A DNA stretch of 64,000 nt from Schaedlerella arabinosiphila (GCF_003885045.1 NZ_RHJS01000002.1:2728001-2792000); one strand, 5' to 3'. Shown: positions 34,301 through 45,123, counted from the first letter of the stretch. The notes: generated by a model not told the origin, from the sequence alone. Numbers and translations are program-made.

Positions 34301-34900
34301 TCACTCCTCCTGTCCCAGTTCCGTACATGCCTCGATGACTTCCCATATCTCATCCCGTCCCTGTTTTGTGACGGAAGAAAATGGGATCACCTTTGTTCCG
34401 GGAACCAGATCCAGCCCTTCCTTGACCACCTTGATCTGCTTCTGTACCTGGCTGCGCTTCAGCTTGTCCAGCTTGGTCAGGATCATGATCGGCTGAAATC
34501 CCTTGTCCAGAATCCATTCATACATCATCCTGTCGTTTGCCGACGGCACATGCCGGATATCAATCAACAGAAAGACGGCTTTCAGCCGGGGCGAGCCGTG
34601 GAGGTAGCGTTCCACCAGCTTTCCCCACTGGATCTTTTCTTTTTCCGAAACCTTCGCATAACCATATCCTGGAAGGTCTACCAGGTACATGGCATCGTTG
34701 ATATTGTAAAAATTGATGGTCTGGGTTTTTCCCGGGGTTGCCGAGATCCGGGCATAGGATTTCCGGTTCATCAGCCCATTGATCAAAGAGGATTTTCCCA
34801 CGTTGGATTTTCCCGCAAAGGCCACCTCCGGCTTCTCATGCTCCGGAAGCCTGCTGGTAATTCCGCATACGGTTTCCAGATTTACACTTTTGATTACCAT
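34301..34900 (-). CDS. engB: Ribosome-biogenesis GTPase EngB/YsxC
   Basis: 199 residues; CAGGAGG lies six bases before the ATG at 34898-34900 (the longer frame to 34927 has no such site). G1 is AGKSNVGKSSLI, G3 is DLPGYGYAKVS, G4 is TKLDK and G5 is SSVTKQG. It helps assemble the 50S subunit. It follows lon by 16 bases, the usual clostridial order. Confidence 0.95.
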   Translation of the reverse strand: MVIKSVNLETVCGITSRLPEHEKPEVAFAGKSNVGKSSLINGLMNRKSYARISATPGKTQTINFYNINDAMYLVDLPGYGYAKVSEKEKIQWGKLVERYLHGSPRLKAVFLLIDIRHVPSANDRMMYEWILDKGFQPIMILTKLDKLKRSQVQKQIKVVKEGLDLVPGTKVIPFSSVTKQGRDEIWEVIEACTELGQEE

Positions 34901-34916
34901 ACGTTCCTCCTGTCTG

Positions 34917-37235
34917 TTATTGGACAAGCGCTTTCTTTAGCACCTCGTCCATATGTTCCACCGGAAGGATCTCCAGCCCTTTTGTAATCTTTGCCGAAAG
35001 TTCTTCCACATCCACTTTATTTTTCTCCGGAACCAGGACCGTCCTGATTCCCGCATTTTTGGCGGCCAGGAGCTTTTCCTTGAGGCCGCCGATGGGGAGC
35101 ACGCGTCCCCGCAGCGTCACTTCTCCTGTCATGGCAAGATCCGAGCGCACCTTCCGGCCCGTGATGGCGGAAAGCATTGCCGTAGCCATGGTAATTCCGG
35201 CTGACGGCCCGTCCTTGGGAACCGCACCCTCCGGAATATGTACATGGATATCATGTTTTTCAAAAAAATCTTCCCCGATGTCATAGCGGCTGCTGATTGA
35301 ACGGATGTAGCTGATTCCTGTCCTGGCAGATTCCTTCATCACATCGCCGAGCTGTCCGGTCAGCATGATCTCGCCCTTTCCGGGCATAACGTTCACTTCG
35401 ATCTGCAGGGTATCCCCTCCCACGCTTGTCCACGCCAGCCCCCGGACAATCCCGACCTCGTCCGACGCATTTGCCATCTGAAAAGAATACTTCTCTTTTC
35501 CCAGATATTTCCCCAGGTTTTTCTCTGTGACCGCAATCTTTTTCTTGTCCTTTGTCAGAATCTCCTTTGCGGATTTCCGGCAGATATTTCCGATCTCCCG
35601 TTCCAACTGCCGGACTCCGGCTTCCTTTGTATAGTTCTTCGCCATTTTCCAGATCGCCTGCCTGCTGAATGTGAGACGATCCTGGGTCAGCCCGTGCTTC
35701 TCAAGCTGCTTCGGGATCAGGTGCTCCACGGCGATATGAAGCTTTTCGTTTTCCGTGTAGCTGCTGACCTCCACCACCTCCATACGGTCTAAGAGCGGCC
35801 GCGGGATCGTCTGCAGCGAATTGGCCGTGGCCACGAACAGCACCTCCGACAGATCCAGAGGTACTTCCAGGTAATGATCCCTGAAACGGCTGTTCTGTTC
35901 GCTGTCCAGAACCTCCAGAAGGGCGGAAAAGGTATCTCCCTTATAGTCTGTACTGATCTTATCAATTTCATCCAAAAGCAGCAAAGGATTTTTTACACCC
36001 GCCATGCGGATGCCGTTGGCGATTCTTCCCGGCATGGCTCCCACATAGGTTTTCCGATGCCCCCGGATCTCCGCCTCGTCCCGCACGCCCCCCAGAGAAA
36101 TCCGGACATAAGGCTTTTTCAGCGCCCTGGCCAGCGACTTCGCGATGGAGGTCTTGCCTGTTCCAGGCGGCCCTACCAGGCAGAGTATGGGGCTTTCCCC
36201 CTTCTTTGTCAGGGTACGCACGGCAAGAAATTCCAGCACCCTCTCCTTCACCTGCTCCAGCCCGTAGTGGTCCTCCTCCAGAACCCGCTCTGCAAAGGCT
36301 ATGTCCTGGCTGTCCTTGGCCGCCTTGTTCCAGGGCATCTCCAAAAGCGTCTCGATATACGTGCGGATAACGCCGCTCTCCGCCGGAGAGTTCAGGGAGC
36401 TTTTAAAGCGGCTGATCTCTTTTGCCAGCTTGTCCTTGACCTCCTTCGATGCCTTCAGTTTTTTTGCCGCCTGTTCAAACTCTTCCGCATCGGTCAGTGT
36501 GGTGTCGTCCCCCAGCTCCTCCCGGATCAGTTTTAGCTGTTCCCGAAGAATATATTCCCGCTGGTGCTTATCCACACGTTCCTTGACCTTTGCCCGGATA
36601 TCATCCTTGATATCCATAATCTGCACTTCATTGACCAGCTTAAATGCCAGCATCTCATACCGCTTCCAGAAATCCGTCTGGTTGAGGATCTCCTGCTGGT
36701 CGGTATAATAGAGCGGAATATTGGCTGAGATCTCGTCCACCAGTTCCTTGAGATCCTTGATCTCCAGGATGCGTCCCACCCCTTCCTTGGACATTTTCCC
36801 GTTTTTTGCGGCATAGTCCACGAAAATGTCCTTCAGGCCGCGTATCATGGCCTGGCCGTTCAAGTCCTCCGGCGACTGGAAATCCGATTCATCCAGGATC
36901 TCCACCTCCGTCCGCAGATAGGGCGTCTTATATTCGATACTTTTCAATATCCCTCTCGTCTCTCCGGCGACTAAGACCCGGAGGATCTTCTTCGGCAGCT
37001 TGATGATCTGCCTGACGGAAGCCACCGTTCCGACCTCATACATCTCCTCCAGCCCCGGATCCTCCGCGTCCTGATCCCTCTGCAGTACAAGAAAGATTTT
37101 CTGATCCTCCACCATGGCCTCCTGCACCGCGGCAATCGACCGTTCCCGGCTGATGTCGAAATGCACGACCATCTCCGGCATGATCGTCATGCCCCGGAGG
37201 GCAACCGTGGGGAGACTTTTTATTTCACTTTTCAT
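34917..37235 (-). CDS. lon: ATP-dependent protease Lon
   Basis: 772 residues from the ATG at 37233-37235, with GAGGAG upstream; the open frame extends 45 codons further but without a ribosome site. The N-terminal substrate-binding domain (1-200) opens LPTVALRGMTIMPEMVVHFD. The AAA+ module has Walker A LVGPPGTGKTSIAKSLA and Walker B LLLLDEIDKI. The protease domain has the Ser-Lys dyad in PKDGPSAGITMATA (Ser about 676) and GGLKEKLLAAKNAG (Lys about 719). Degrades misfolded and regulatory proteins. Part of the clpX-lon-engB block. Confidence 0.97.
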   Translation of the reverse strand: MKSEIKSLPTVALRGMTIMPEMVVHFDISRERSIAAVQEAMVEDQKIFLVLQRDQDAEDPGLEEMYEVGTVASVRQIIKLPKKILRVLVAGETRGILKSIEYKTPYLRTEVEILDESDFQSPEDLNGQAMIRGLKDIFVDYAAKNGKMSKEGVGRILEIKDLKELVDEISANIPLYYTDQQEILNQTDFWKRYEMLAFKLVNEVQIMDIKDDIRAKVKERVDKHQREYILREQLKLIREELGDDTTLTDAEEFEQAAKKLKASKEVKDKLAKEISRFKSSLNSPAESGVIRTYIETLLEMPWNKAAKDSQDIAFAERVLEEDHYGLEQVKERVLEFLAVRTLTKKGESPILCLVGPPGTGKTSIAKSLARALKKPYVRISLGGVRDEAEIRGHRKTYVGAMPGRIANGIRMAGVKNPLLLLDEIDKISTDYKGDTFSALLEVLDSEQNSRFRDHYLEVPLDLSEVLFVATANSLQTIPRPLLDRMEVVEVSSYTENEKLHIAVEHLIPKQLEKHGLTQDRLTFSRQAIWKMAKNYTKEAGVRQLEREIGNICRKSAKEILTKDKKKIAVTEKNLGKYLGKEKYSFQMANASDEVGIVRGLAWTSVGGDTLQIEVNVMPGKGEIMLTGQLGDVMKESARTGISYIRSISSRYDIGEDFFEKHDIHVHIPEGAVPKDGPSAGITMATAMLSAITGRKVRSDLAMTGEVTLRGRVLPIGGLKEKLLAAKNAGIRTVLVPEKNKVDVEELSAKITKGLEILPVEHMDEVLKKALVQ

Positions 37236-37373
37236 GTATTCCTTCTCCTCGCTTAAACCTGTTGGCACAGTCAGCACCCAGTCCTGTCTCTGACCGCTGC
37301 TGATACTCTGCAAGATTGTACTCCATATGAAAAAGGCAGGTACATGGTTCATCCATAATACCCGCCCCAATCT

Positions 37374-37450
37374 TATACCTTATTAAACGGCCGAATGGCC
37401 ATAACGGGATGCCCTTGGGTATACCTTATCAAACGGCCGAATGGCCATAA
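37374..37450. repeat. Pair of 31-bp direct repeats between lon and clpX
   Basis: 37374-37404 and 37420-37450 are identical but for one base. Each carries TATACCTTAT and the inner palindrome GGCCGAATGGCC. The 15-base spacer contains GGGATGCCC. Parts of it (TATACCTTATC, CGGGATGCCC, GGGTATA) recur at about 9826-9893, so this is a dispersed genomic repeat. Confidence 0.8.
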
Positions 37451-37452
37451 AG

Positions 37453-38724
37453 TCATGCACTCTGGGAGGTCAGAAACGACCTGCGTTCCTCTCCGTCGCA
37501 TTCATAGAGCGGCTCTCCGGTTCCCGTCACCACATCCTTTGTGATCCTGCATTCCTTGATCGTCTCATCCGAAGGCACCCGGAACATGGTATCCATCATG
37601 ATTCCTTCCATGATCGCCCGCAGCCCTCTTGCGCCGGTCTTTCTTGAGAGTGTTGTCTCCGCAATGGCAGTCAATGCTTCCCTGTCGAATACAAGGCGGA
37701 CGCCGTCCAGCTCCAGAAGCTTCTGGTACTGCTTCACGATGGCGCTCTTCGGCTCCGTCAGAATCCGGATCAACGCCTTTTTATCCAGCATTTCCAGGGA
37801 TACCGTCACCGGAAGTCGGCCTACCAGCTCGGGGATCAGGCCGAATTTGACCAGATCCTGAGGCAGCACCTCCTTGAGCAATACATCCACGTTATACTCA
37901 TGCTTCGTCATGATCTCCGCATTGAAACCGATGGACTTTCTGTCCAGACGGGTCTCGATGATCTTGTCAATTCCCTCAAACGCACCGCCGCAGATAAACA
38001 GGATATTGGTCGTGTCGATCTGGATCAGCTCCTGATGGGGATGCTTTCTCCCTCCCTGGGGGGGAACTGAAGCAATGGTTCCCTCTATGATCTTCAGAAG
38101 CGCCTGCTGTACGCCTTCCCCTGACACGTCCCGGGTGATCGACGGATTTTCCGACTTTCTTGTGATCTTGTCGATCTCATCGATGTAGATGATGCCGTGC
38201 TCCGCACGCTCAATATCCCCGTCCGCCGCCTGGATCACCTTCAGAAGGATGTTCTCCACATCCTCCCCTACATATCCCGCCTCCGTCAGAGCCGTAGCGT
38301 CAGCAATGGCAAACGGAACGTTCAGAACCTTCGCAAGGGTCTGCGCAAGAAGGGTCTTTCCGCAGCCCGTAGGACCCAGCATCAGGATATTGCTCTTCTG
38401 CAGCTCCACGCCCAGATCCTGTTCCGCCAGGATTCTTTTATAATGGTTATATACCGCAACCGAAAGTACTTTTTTTGCTTCCTCCTGGCCGATCACATAA
38501 TCATCCAGAAATGCTTTCATCTCTTCCGGTGTAAGCAGATTGATGTCAGCAAAAGGATTTCTCTCATCGTATTCCAGCTCTTCCTCAATAATCTCGGAGC
38601 AGACGTCCACGCACTCGTCGCATATATACGCCCCGTTGGGTCCCGCGATCAGCTTGCGGACCTGGTTCTGCGATTTATTGCAGAAAGAACATCTTACAAT
38701 TTCCTCCATTACTTTTCCTGCCAT
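37453..38724 (-). CDS. clpX: ATP-dependent Clp protease ATP-binding subunit ClpX
   Basis: 423 residues; GAGGTGA precedes the ATG. The zinc-binding domain has CSFCNKSQ and CDECVDVC. The AAA+ module has Walker [19 protein letters not shown], Walker [11 protein letters not shown], the pore loop '[10 protein letters not shown]' and sensor II. The IGF loop that docks on ClpP is represented near '[16 protein letters not shown]' (KFGLIPE). It unfolds substrates for ClpP, encoded 73 bases upstream. Confidence 0.97.
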   Translation of the reverse strand: MAGKVMEEIVRCSFCNKSQNQVRKLIAGPNGAYICDECVDVCSEIIEEELEYDERNPFADINLLTPEEMKAFLDDYVIGQEEAKKVLSVAVYNHYKRILAEQDLGVELQKSNILMLGPTGCGKTLLAQTLAKVLNVPFAIADATALTEAGYVGEDVENILLKVIQAADGDIERAEHGIIYIDEIDKITRKSENPSITRDVSGEGVQQALLKIIEGTIASVPPQGGRKHPHQELIQIDTTNILFICGGAFEGIDKIIETRLDRKSIGFNAEIMTKHEYNVDVLLKEVLPQDLVKFGLIPELVGRLPVTVSLEMLDKKALIRILTEPKSAIVKQYQKLLELDGVRLVFDREALTAIAETTLSRKTGARGLRAIMEGIMMDTMFRVPSDETIKECRITKDVVTGTGEPLYECDGEERRSFLTSQSA

Positions 38725-38797
38725 TCTATTTTCACCTCATACTATAATTGGGCATTCGTAACTGTTCGGTCTCCTTACAGATACGACCTGTCTTTTA

Positions 38798-39379
38798 TTA
38801 ATGTTTTGCGATGACCTCATCCACCAGCCCGTATTCCTTCGCTTCCTGCGCGGACATGAAATTATCCCGCTCCGTATCCACCTGGATCACCTCAATGGGC
38901 TGCCCCGTATTGGCCGCCAGGATCTCATTCAATCTCTTCCGCGTGCGCAGAATGTGTTCCGCCGCGATCTGGATCTCCGTCGCCTGCCCTCTGGCCCCGC
39001 CGGATGGCTGGTGGATCATGATCTCCGCGTTGGGCAGGGCGAAACGCTTGCCCTTTGCGCCGCCGGACAGCAGGAAGGAGCCCATGCTTGCGGCCATGCC
39101 GATACATACGGTGGACACGTCGCACTTGATATACTGCATCGTATCATAGATTGCCAGGCCGGCGGTCACAGAACCGCCCGGGCTGTTGATATAGAGCTGG
39201 ATATCCTTGTTGGGATCATCCGCTTCCAGAAATAAAAGCTGTGCAACGACGATGTTCGCCGACACGTCGCTTACTTCCTCTCCCAGAAATATGATCCTGT
39301 CCTTTAATAATCTGGAATAAATATCGTAGGAGCGTTCCCCTCGGCTTGTCTGTTCAATGACATAAGGTACTAAACTCAT
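38798..39379 (-). CDS. clpP: ATP-dependent Clp protease proteolytic subunit ClpP
   Basis: 193 residues from the ATG at 39377-39379, with AAAGGAG upstream (the frame extends 15 codons further without a site). Catalytic Ser in [11 protein letters not shown], His in [13 protein letters not shown] and Asp in [10 protein letters not shown]. Forms the tetradecameric peptidase that works with ClpX. The order tig-clpP-clpX is conserved in clostridia. Confidence 0.97.
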   Translation of the reverse strand: MSLVPYVIEQTSRGERSYDIYSRLLKDRIIFLGEEVSDVSANIVVAQLLFLEADDPNKDIQLYINSPGGSVTAGLAIYDTMQYIKCDVSTVCIGMAASMGSFLLSGGAKGKRFALPNAEIMIHQPSGGARGQATEIQIAAEHILRTRKRLNEILAANTGQPIEVIQVDTERDNFMSAQEAKEYGLVDEVIAKH

Positions 39380-39451
39380 TTGAAATTCTCCTTTTTTGAA
39401 TTGGCCGCCGATCTCCGGGATCAACGGCCTGCGCTTAAGCGCGCATCCTTT

Positions 39452-40738
39452 TTATGCTTCTACTGCTGCATCCGCGATCAGGGTGATGGCATCCTGCACC
39501 GCAATGCTTTCTTTCATCTCTTCGATCCGCTTCTCGCCCATCTGTTCCTTAAGCGCTTCCACCTCACGTCCATAGGTTTCCGCCATCTTTTTCAGTTCTT
39601 CTTCCAGACGTTCCTCTGAAACGACGATATTCTCCGCTTTTGCAACTGCTTCCAGAACCAGCCTTGTCCGGATGGTCTTTACTGCCTGTGCTTCCATATC
39701 CTGCTTCATCCGATCTTCGGTCAGCCCGGTCATCTGGAAGTACATCTCCTTTGTCATGCCCTGCATCTGGAGACGGTAACCCATATCATCCTCCATCTGC
39801 CGTACCTGCAGATCAATCATCGGCTGGGGAATATCCATCTGAGCATTCTCCGCCGCCTGATCTACAGCCTGGTCTTCGATCTGCTCCCGGGCCTGGGTCT
39901 GCTTTCTCTCCGTCAGCTTCTTCTCCACTTCCTGTCTGTACTCCGCCAGAGTCTCGCACTCGGATACGTCGGATGCAAATTCATCATCCAGTTCCGGCAG
40001 TTCCTTCTCCTTGATCGTGTGTACAGTACACTTAAATACAGCTTCCTTTCCTGCCAGTTCCTTGGAGTGGTACTGCTCCGGGAAGGTCACGTTCACTTCC
40101 ATTTCCTGGCCGATCTCAGCGCCGATCAGCTGATCTTCGAATCCCGGGATAAATGCGCCGGAACCAATGGTCAGCGGGTAATCTGTCCCCTTGCCGCCTT
40201 CGAACGCCTCTCCGTCCACGAATCCTTCATAGTCCAGAGTAACCATATCATCCTTTTGCACGCTCCGGTCTGTCACCTCTACGGTTCTTGCGTTGCGCTC
40301 AAGCTCCCGTTTAATCTCCGCGTCTACATCCTCTGCGGTCACTTCCACAGGAACCTTATCTACTTTCAGCCCTTTGTATTCTCCCAGTGTCACTTCCGGC
40401 TTTGTAGCCACTTCCGCCGTAAAAATAAAGGGCTTGCCCTTCTCCATCTGTACTACGTCTACTTCCGGCTGGGATACGATATCCAGCCCGCACTCATCGT
40501 AAGCCTGGCTGTAAGCCGTCGGGATCATACGGTTGATGGCATCCTCATAAAAGATCTCCACGCCGTACATCTTCTCAATCATCTGCCGCGGTACCTTCCC
40601 CTTACGGAAGCCTGGGATGGAGAGCTTCCCGCGCTGCTTGAGATATGCAGCCTGGATCGCCTTCTCCACTTCATCCGCGCCGACCTCGATTGTAAGCTTT
40701 GCCATATTATGCTCTAACTTTTCTACCTGTAGACTCAT
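39452..40738 (-). CDS. tig: Trigger factor (ribosome-bound chaperone/prolyl isomerase)
   Basis: 428 residues from the ATG at 40736-40738 with AAGGAGG upstream. The ribosome-binding domain holds the signature 'GFRKGKVPRQMIEK'. The FKBP-type PPIase domain lies at about 150-240 (DMVTLDYEGFVDGEAFEGG), followed by the long helical arms. It is the first gene of the tig-clpP-clpX-lon-engB group; the promoter is at 40898-40926. Confidence 0.96.
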   Translation of the reverse strand: MSLQVEKLEHNMAKLTIEVGADEVEKAIQAAYLKQRGKLSIPGFRKGKVPRQMIEKMYGVEIFYEDAINRMIPTAYSQAYDECGLDIVSQPEVDVVQMEKGKPFIFTAEVATKPEVTLGEYKGLKVDKVPVEVTAEDVDAEIKRELERNARTVEVTDRSVQKDDMVTLDYEGFVDGEAFEGGKGTDYPLTIGSGAFIPGFEDQLIGAEIGQEMEVNVTFPEQYHSKELAGKEAVFKCTVHTIKEKELPELDDEFASDVSECETLAEYRQEVEKKLTERKQTQAREQIEDQAVDQAAENAQMDIPQPMIDLQVRQMEDDMGYRLQMQGMTKEMYFQMTGLTEDRMKQDMEAQAVKTIRTRLVLEAVAKAENIVVSEERLEEELKKMAETYGREVEALKEQMGEKRIEEMKESIAVQDAITLIADAAVEA

Positions 40739-40897
40739 TTTCATTTCCTCCTTAATTTGTAGTTGCCCGGCCATGTGCGGCCTCTATATTTTTCTATATG
40801 ATCCGCCTGCCGAAACGATGAAAATGGCCGTTTGTCGTAAAGATCATATATCTGCAGTTCCTGTTGATACCTCATGGGTGTTCACAGTCATTAAACA

Positions 40898-40926
40898 AGT
40901 ATAGCATAAGAATCCCCTGATTTCCA
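40898..40926 (-). promoter_or_regulatory. Likely promoter of tig
   Basis: On minus, TGGAAA, 17 bases, TATACT. The leader to the tig start is about 155 bases, and I see no known riboswitch in it. Confidence 0.6.
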
Positions 40927-40958
40927 GCACTTTTTATACGAATCCTTTCCTTTATCCA

Positions 40959-41507
40959 TCAGGAAAATAGGATGGACCGGCTGATCTCATCTGCCTTCTC
41001 TTCGCCGCACAGCAGCGCGGTCAGCTTCAGCGCAAACGGAATGGCTGTTCCCATCCCCCGGCTCGTGATGATATGTCCGTCCACGCTGACCGGCTCCTGT
41101 ACCACCTCCGCGCCCTCCAGCTTTTCTTCAAACGAGGGATAGCAGCAGGCCCTGCGCCCCTTTAAAAAGCCAAGCCTGCCGAACACGCTGGGGGCCGCGC
41201 AGATCGCCGCAATGTACCGGCCCTTTTCATGATATGCCCGGAGAAGCTCCTGCAGTCCCTTATGGTTCATCAGATTCCGGGTCCCGGGCATTCCTCCCGG
41301 AAGCACCAGCATATCAGTCTCTGAAAAATCCATTTCCTCGAACAGGCAGTCCGCCTGCACGTCAATCTGGTGGGAGCCGCGGATGGTCCGCTCTCCGGTA
41401 ATAGACACCGTATCTACCCGAAGTCCCGCCCTGCGCAGGATATCCACAACGGTAAGCCCTTCGATCTCTTCAAATCCGTCTGCCAGAAATACACTGATCT
41501 GTTTCAT
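40959..41507 (-). CDS. DJ-1/PfpI family protein
   Basis: 182 residues from the ATG at 41505-41507; AAAGGAG lies 13 bases upstream, and the longer frame to 41657 is the tail of thrC read in another phase. The nucleophile elbow AAICAAPSVFG has the conserved Cys (about 103), and the family Glu lies in DGFEEIEG. Relatives act as protein/nucleotide deglycases, chaperones or, in bacteria, thiamine-related ThiJ/YajL proteins. It follows thrC by about 100 bases on the same strand. Confidence 0.9.
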   Translation of the reverse strand: MKQISVFLADGFEEIEGLTVVDILRRAGLRVDTVSITGERTIRGSHQIDVQADCLFEEMDFSETDMLVLPGGMPGTRNLMNHKGLQELLRAYHEKGRYIAAICAAPSVFGRLGFLKGRRACCYPSFEEKLEGAEVVQEPVSVDGHIITSRGMGTAIPFALKLTALLCGEEKADEISRSILFS

Positions 41508-41605
41508 GCTCTGTCCATACTCCTTTCCAGGGGCAGAAGTCCTTCCTGACGATCCCCGGCCGGATCTCTGCCCTCTGCCATACATCCACTGCCGCCTGTC
41601 CGGGA

Positions 41606-43093
41606 TCAGATCCCCAGCAGCTCCTTTACCGTCTCTTTCATTTTGTCCGCTCCGCACTCCCTTGTATGCAGGATCTGTGCGCTGCGGATCTCCTCGATGG
41701 CTTTGGGAACAGGCGTGCCGGAAACCTTTTCCAGTTCCTCAATCAGCGCAAATTCCTCCATGCCGCCGTATTTTTCATCAATGGCCGTCATCACGCTTTT
41801 TACAAATTTGTATGGGCTTGCGGTGGACGCCAGCAGATGCTTCCGGCCATCCCCGCTGTCCTCCCGGTACTTCCGGCACACATGGGCCGCAACAGCCGTG
41901 TGTGTATCCATCACATAGCCTGTGGAACGGTAAGTATCTCGAATGGCAGCCCGGGTCTCCTCTTCGGTGGCAAAGCCGCCGGCAAAATCCGAAAGCTGGG
42001 CTTTCATCTCCGGGGTAATCTCATATCTACCCTCGGTTCTCAGCCCATCCATCAGTTCCTGGTCCTTCTCTGCGTCCGCTCCCGCGATGGTGTAGATCAG
42101 ACGTTCCAGATTGCTGGAGATCAGGATATCCATGGAGGGGGAAGACGTCAGGACGAATTCCCGGTTCCGGTCATAAGTCCCGGTCTGAAAAAAGTCAAAC
42201 AGCACTTTATTCTCATTGGACGCGCAGATCAGCTTTGCGATGGGCACTCCCATCTGCTTCGCATAATAAGCCGCCAGGATATTTCCAAAATTCCCGGTGG
42301 GCACGGTTACGTTGATCTCCTCTCCGGACGCGATCTCTTCATTCTGCAGAAGCTTCGCGTAGGCGTATACATAATAAACCACCTGTGGAACAAGGCGTCC
42401 GATGTTGATGGAATTTGCAGAAGAAAACTGGAATCCCTTTTCCGCCAGTTCCCGCTCCAGCTCCTTGTCCTCAAACAGAGCCTTCACGCCGTTCTGCGCA
42501 TTGTCAAAGTTTCCGTGGATGGCTACGACAGCCGTATTGTCCCCCTTCTGGGTCACCATCTGGAGCTCCTGCACCCGGCTCACCCCGTTTTTCGGATAAA
42601 ACACGATGATCCTTGTCCCCGGCACATCCGCGAAACCGGCCAGCGCGGCCTTTCCCGTGTCTCCGGAGGTAGCCGTGAGGATGACGATCTCCCGGGTCAC
42701 CTGGTTCTTCTTCGCCGATGTGGTCAGAAGGTGTGGCAGGATGGACAGCGCCATATCTTTAAACGCGATGGTGGCCCCGTGGAACAGCTCCAGGTGGTAG
42801 GTATCCCCCACCTTCACCAGCGGCGCGATCACCTCCGTGTCAAATTTGGAATCGTAGGCGCATGCAATACAGTGCTTTAACTCTTCCTCTGTAAAGTCTG
42901 TCAGGAACTGCTTCATAACGGCATAGGCCGTCTCCTGGTAGGACATATCCTTGAGTTCCTCCATGGTGACATCCAGCTTCGGCACGGAAACCGGAACGAA
43001 TAATCCGCCGTCCGGGGCCAGCCCTTTGAGGATCGCCTCGGAAGCCGTAACCGTATGCTCTGCGTCCCGTGTACTTTTATATAGTAGATTCAT
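41606..43093 (-). CDS. thrC: Threonine synthase
   Basis: 495 residues from the ATG at 43091-43093; GAGG lies nine bases upstream. The PLP lysine is in FHGATIAFKDMALSIL (about residue 110), and the glycine-rich phosphate loop is in 'LTATSGDTGKAALAGF'. The long form, with the N-terminal part YKSTRD, fits the class used by clostridia. It converts O-phosphohomoserine to threonine. The gene lies 20 bases after leuD and forms an amino-acid operon leuC-leuD-thrC. Confidence 0.95.
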   Translation of the reverse strand: MNLLYKSTRDAEHTVTASEAILKGLAPDGGLFVPVSVPKLDVTMEELKDMSYQETAYAVMKQFLTDFTEEELKHCIACAYDSKFDTEVIAPLVKVGDTYHLELFHGATIAFKDMALSILPHLLTTSAKKNQVTREIVILTATSGDTGKAALAGFADVPGTRIIVFYPKNGVSRVQELQMVTQKGDNTAVVAIHGNFDNAQNGVKALFEDKELERELAEKGFQFSSANSINIGRLVPQVVYYVYAYAKLLQNEEIASGEEINVTVPTGNFGNILAAYYAKQMGVPIAKLICASNENKVLFDFFQTGTYDRNREFVLTSSPSMDILISSNLERLIYTIAGADAEKDQELMDGLRTEGRYEITPEMKAQLSDFAGGFATEEETRAAIRDTYRSTGYVMDTHTAVAAHVCRKYREDSGDGRKHLLASTASPYKFVKSVMTAIDEKYGGMEEFALIEELEKVSGTPVPKAIEEIRSAQILHTRECGADKMKETVKELLGI

Positions 43094-43113
43094 CTCTTCA
43101 GCCCTCTTCTTTT

Positions 43114-43602
43114 TCACTTTCTGCTGTTGGTGTACTTCACCAGCCCGCCTGCGGCGATCAGCTTCTGCATAAATTCCGGGAACGCCTGCCCCTGAAATTC
43201 GGTGCCTTTCGTGCGGTTGTAGATCTTTCCGCTGTCAAAATCTACCTCCACCTCGTCTCCTGCCTCGATCCCTCTTGCCGCCTCCGGGCATTCGATGATG
43301 GGCAGTCCGATATTGATCGCATTTCTATAGAAGATACGGGCAAAGGTCTCCGCGATGACGCAGCTCACCCCCGCCGTCTTCAGGCAGAGCGGCGCGTGCT
43401 CCCTGGAGGAACCGCAGCCGAAGTTTTTATTTGCCACGATCAGGTCTCCCGGCTGCACCTTGTGCGCAAATTCCGGATCAATATCCACCATCGCATGGCT
43501 TGCCAGCTCCTGCGCGTCAAAAGAATTGAGATATCTTGCCGGAATGATCACATCCGTATCTACATTATCCCCATATTTAAAAACGTGTCCCAGTGCTTTC
43601 AT
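43114..43602 (-). CDS. leuD: 3-isopropylmalate dehydratase small subunit
   Basis: 162 residues of the archaeal/clostridial short form. The swivelling domain begins [20 protein letters not shown] and holds [12 protein letters not shown]. Together with LeuC it isomerises 2- to 3-isopropylmalate for leucine synthesis. The ATG overlaps the leuC stop. Confidence 0.94.
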   Translation of the reverse strand: MKALGHVFKYGDNVDTDVIIPARYLNSFDAQELASHAMVDIDPEFAHKVQPGDLIVANKNFGCGSSREHAPLCLKTAGVSCVIAETFARIFYRNAINIGLPIIECPEAARGIEAGDEVEVDFDSGKIYNRTKGTEFQGQAFPEFMQKLIAAGGLVKYTNSRK

Positions 43603-44876
43603 GATCTTTCACCCACTTTCTCCGGATTTGCGATGCATCCTGCAATCGCGCTGGCCGCCGCCACTTCCGGGGAAGCCAGATAGATCAGGGAATCTACGTG
43701 TCCCATCCGTCCCACAAAATTGCGGTTGGTGGTGGAGACGCACTTCTCCCCTGCTGCCATTACGCCCATATGTCCGCCCATGCAGGGGCCACAGCTCGGC
43801 GTATTCACCGCGCAGCCCGCGTCGATGAAGATATCCACCAGTCCCTCCGCGATGCACTGCTTATAGATCTTCTGGGTCGCCGGAACTACCATCACCCGCA
43901 CGTCCCTGTGTACGGTATGCCCTTTCAGGATGGCCGCGGCTTTGCGCATATCCTCCATCCGTCCGTTGGTACAGGAGCCGATCACCACCTGGTCGATCCA
44001 GATGGGCTCCATCGCCTCTATCTCATCGATGGTCTTTGCATTGCCCGGCAGGTGGGGAAACGCAACGGTGGGGCGGACCTCGTCTAAACGGATCTCCACC
44101 ACCTGGTCATATTCTGCGTCCGCATCCGCGGTATAAATCTGATATTCCTTTTTGGAATGCTCCCTGATGTAAGCCTCCGCCTGTTCGTCTACCGGGAAGA
44201 TCCCGTTCTTGGCTCCTGCCTCAATGGCCATGTTGGCCATGGTGAAGCGGTCGTCCATGGACAGGTTCCCAATCCCGTCCCCGGTAAATTCCATGGACTT
44301 GTACAGAGCGCCGTCCACACCGATCTTTCCTATAATATGGATGATGATGTCCTTGCCGCTGACATACGGCCCCGGTTTCCCGGTGAGCACAAACTTGATG
44401 GCCGAGGGCACCTTGAACCACAGTTCCCCGGTTGCCATCCCGGTAGCAATGTCGGTTGTCCCCACGCCGGTAGAAAATGCCCCCAGCGCCCCGTATGTAC
44501 AGGTGTGGGAATCCGCTCCGATGATGCACTCTCCGGCAGTGACTACCCCCGCCTCAGGCAGAATGGCATGCTCGACTCCGGACTTGCCCTGTTCGAAGAA
44601 CCAGCTTAAGCCCTGCTCCTTTGCGAACTCCCGGATCGCTTTGGAGTTTTCGGCCGACTTGATATCCTTATTCGGTGTAAAATGATCCGGAACCAGAACC
44701 ACCTTGTCTTTATCATATACTGTTTCTGCCATCTCACGGAAAATCGGCAGCGCCATGGGGCCGGTAATATCATTTGCCATGACCACGTCCAGCTTCGCTT
44801 CAATCAGCTGGCCGGCCGAGACAGAATCCAGTCCCGCATGAGCCGCCAATATCTTCTGCGTCATTGTCATTCCCAT
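43599..44876 (-). CDS. leuC: 3-isopropylmalate dehydratase large subunit
   Basis: 425 residues from the ATG at 44874-44876 with AAGGAGG ten bases upstream. The [4Fe-4S] ligands are in IGSCTNGR and [21 protein letters not shown] is the other signature. The 420-residue length marks the HACN/archaeal-type subfamily. Homoaconitase or methylcitrate-type activity is possible in this subfamily, but the next genes favour leucine synthesis. No T-box is visible in the 120-base leader. Confidence 0.93.
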   Translation of the reverse strand: MGMTMTQKILAAHAGLDSVSAGQLIEAKLDVVMANDITGPMALPIFREMAETVYDKDKVVLVPDHFTPNKDIKSAENSKAIREFAKEQGLSWFFEQGKSGVEHAILPEAGVVTAGECIIGADSHTCTYGALGAFSTGVGTTDIATGMATGELWFKVPSAIKFVLTGKPGPYVSGKDIIIHIIGKIGVDGALYKSMEFTGDGIGNLSMDDRFTMANMAIEAGAKNGIFPVDEQAEAYIREHSKKEYQIYTADADAEYDQVVEIRLDEVRPTVAFPHLPGNAKTIDEIEAMEPIWIDQVVIGSCTNGRMEDMRKAAAILKGHTVHRDVRVMVVPATQKIYKQCIAEGLVDIFIDAGCAVNTPSCGPCMGGHMGVMAAGEKCVSTTNRNFVGRMGHVDSLIYLASPEVAAASAIAGCIANPEKVGERS

Positions 44877-45019
44877 TGTGACAACCTCCTTCAATTTGCT
44901 TTCTGCGGATCTGTTCAGCGCCTTCCAGTGTTCTGAACAATCGCTTTCTGACTGCTATTCTAACACACAATATCTCGAAAGAAAAGATGTAATTTTATTG
45001 ACCGGACGCTCCGTATCCA

Positions 45020-45052
45020 AAAAAGGAGCCCCAAACTCTGCAGCCCCTTTTG
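45020..45052 (-). terminator. Terminator of the first TRAP operon
   Basis: On minus, AAAAGGGGC pairs with GCTCCTTTT (one mismatch) across about 13 bases and ends in TTTTTT. Confidence 0.65.
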
Positions 45053-45123
45053 CTTCTATATAAATATGTATCTGCCCTGGAAGCAGCGGACCTCCCTCTG
45101 ATCCGCTGCGGAAATCCACTTCG

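Noticed and set aside
41666..42880. 404-codon open frame on plus
   Set aside because: Antisense shadow of thrC, which has all its motifs in the minus frame.
44877..45019. T-box or leucine attenuator before leuC
   Set aside because: I looked for the T-box core and a leucine-rich leader peptide in this short leader and found neither.
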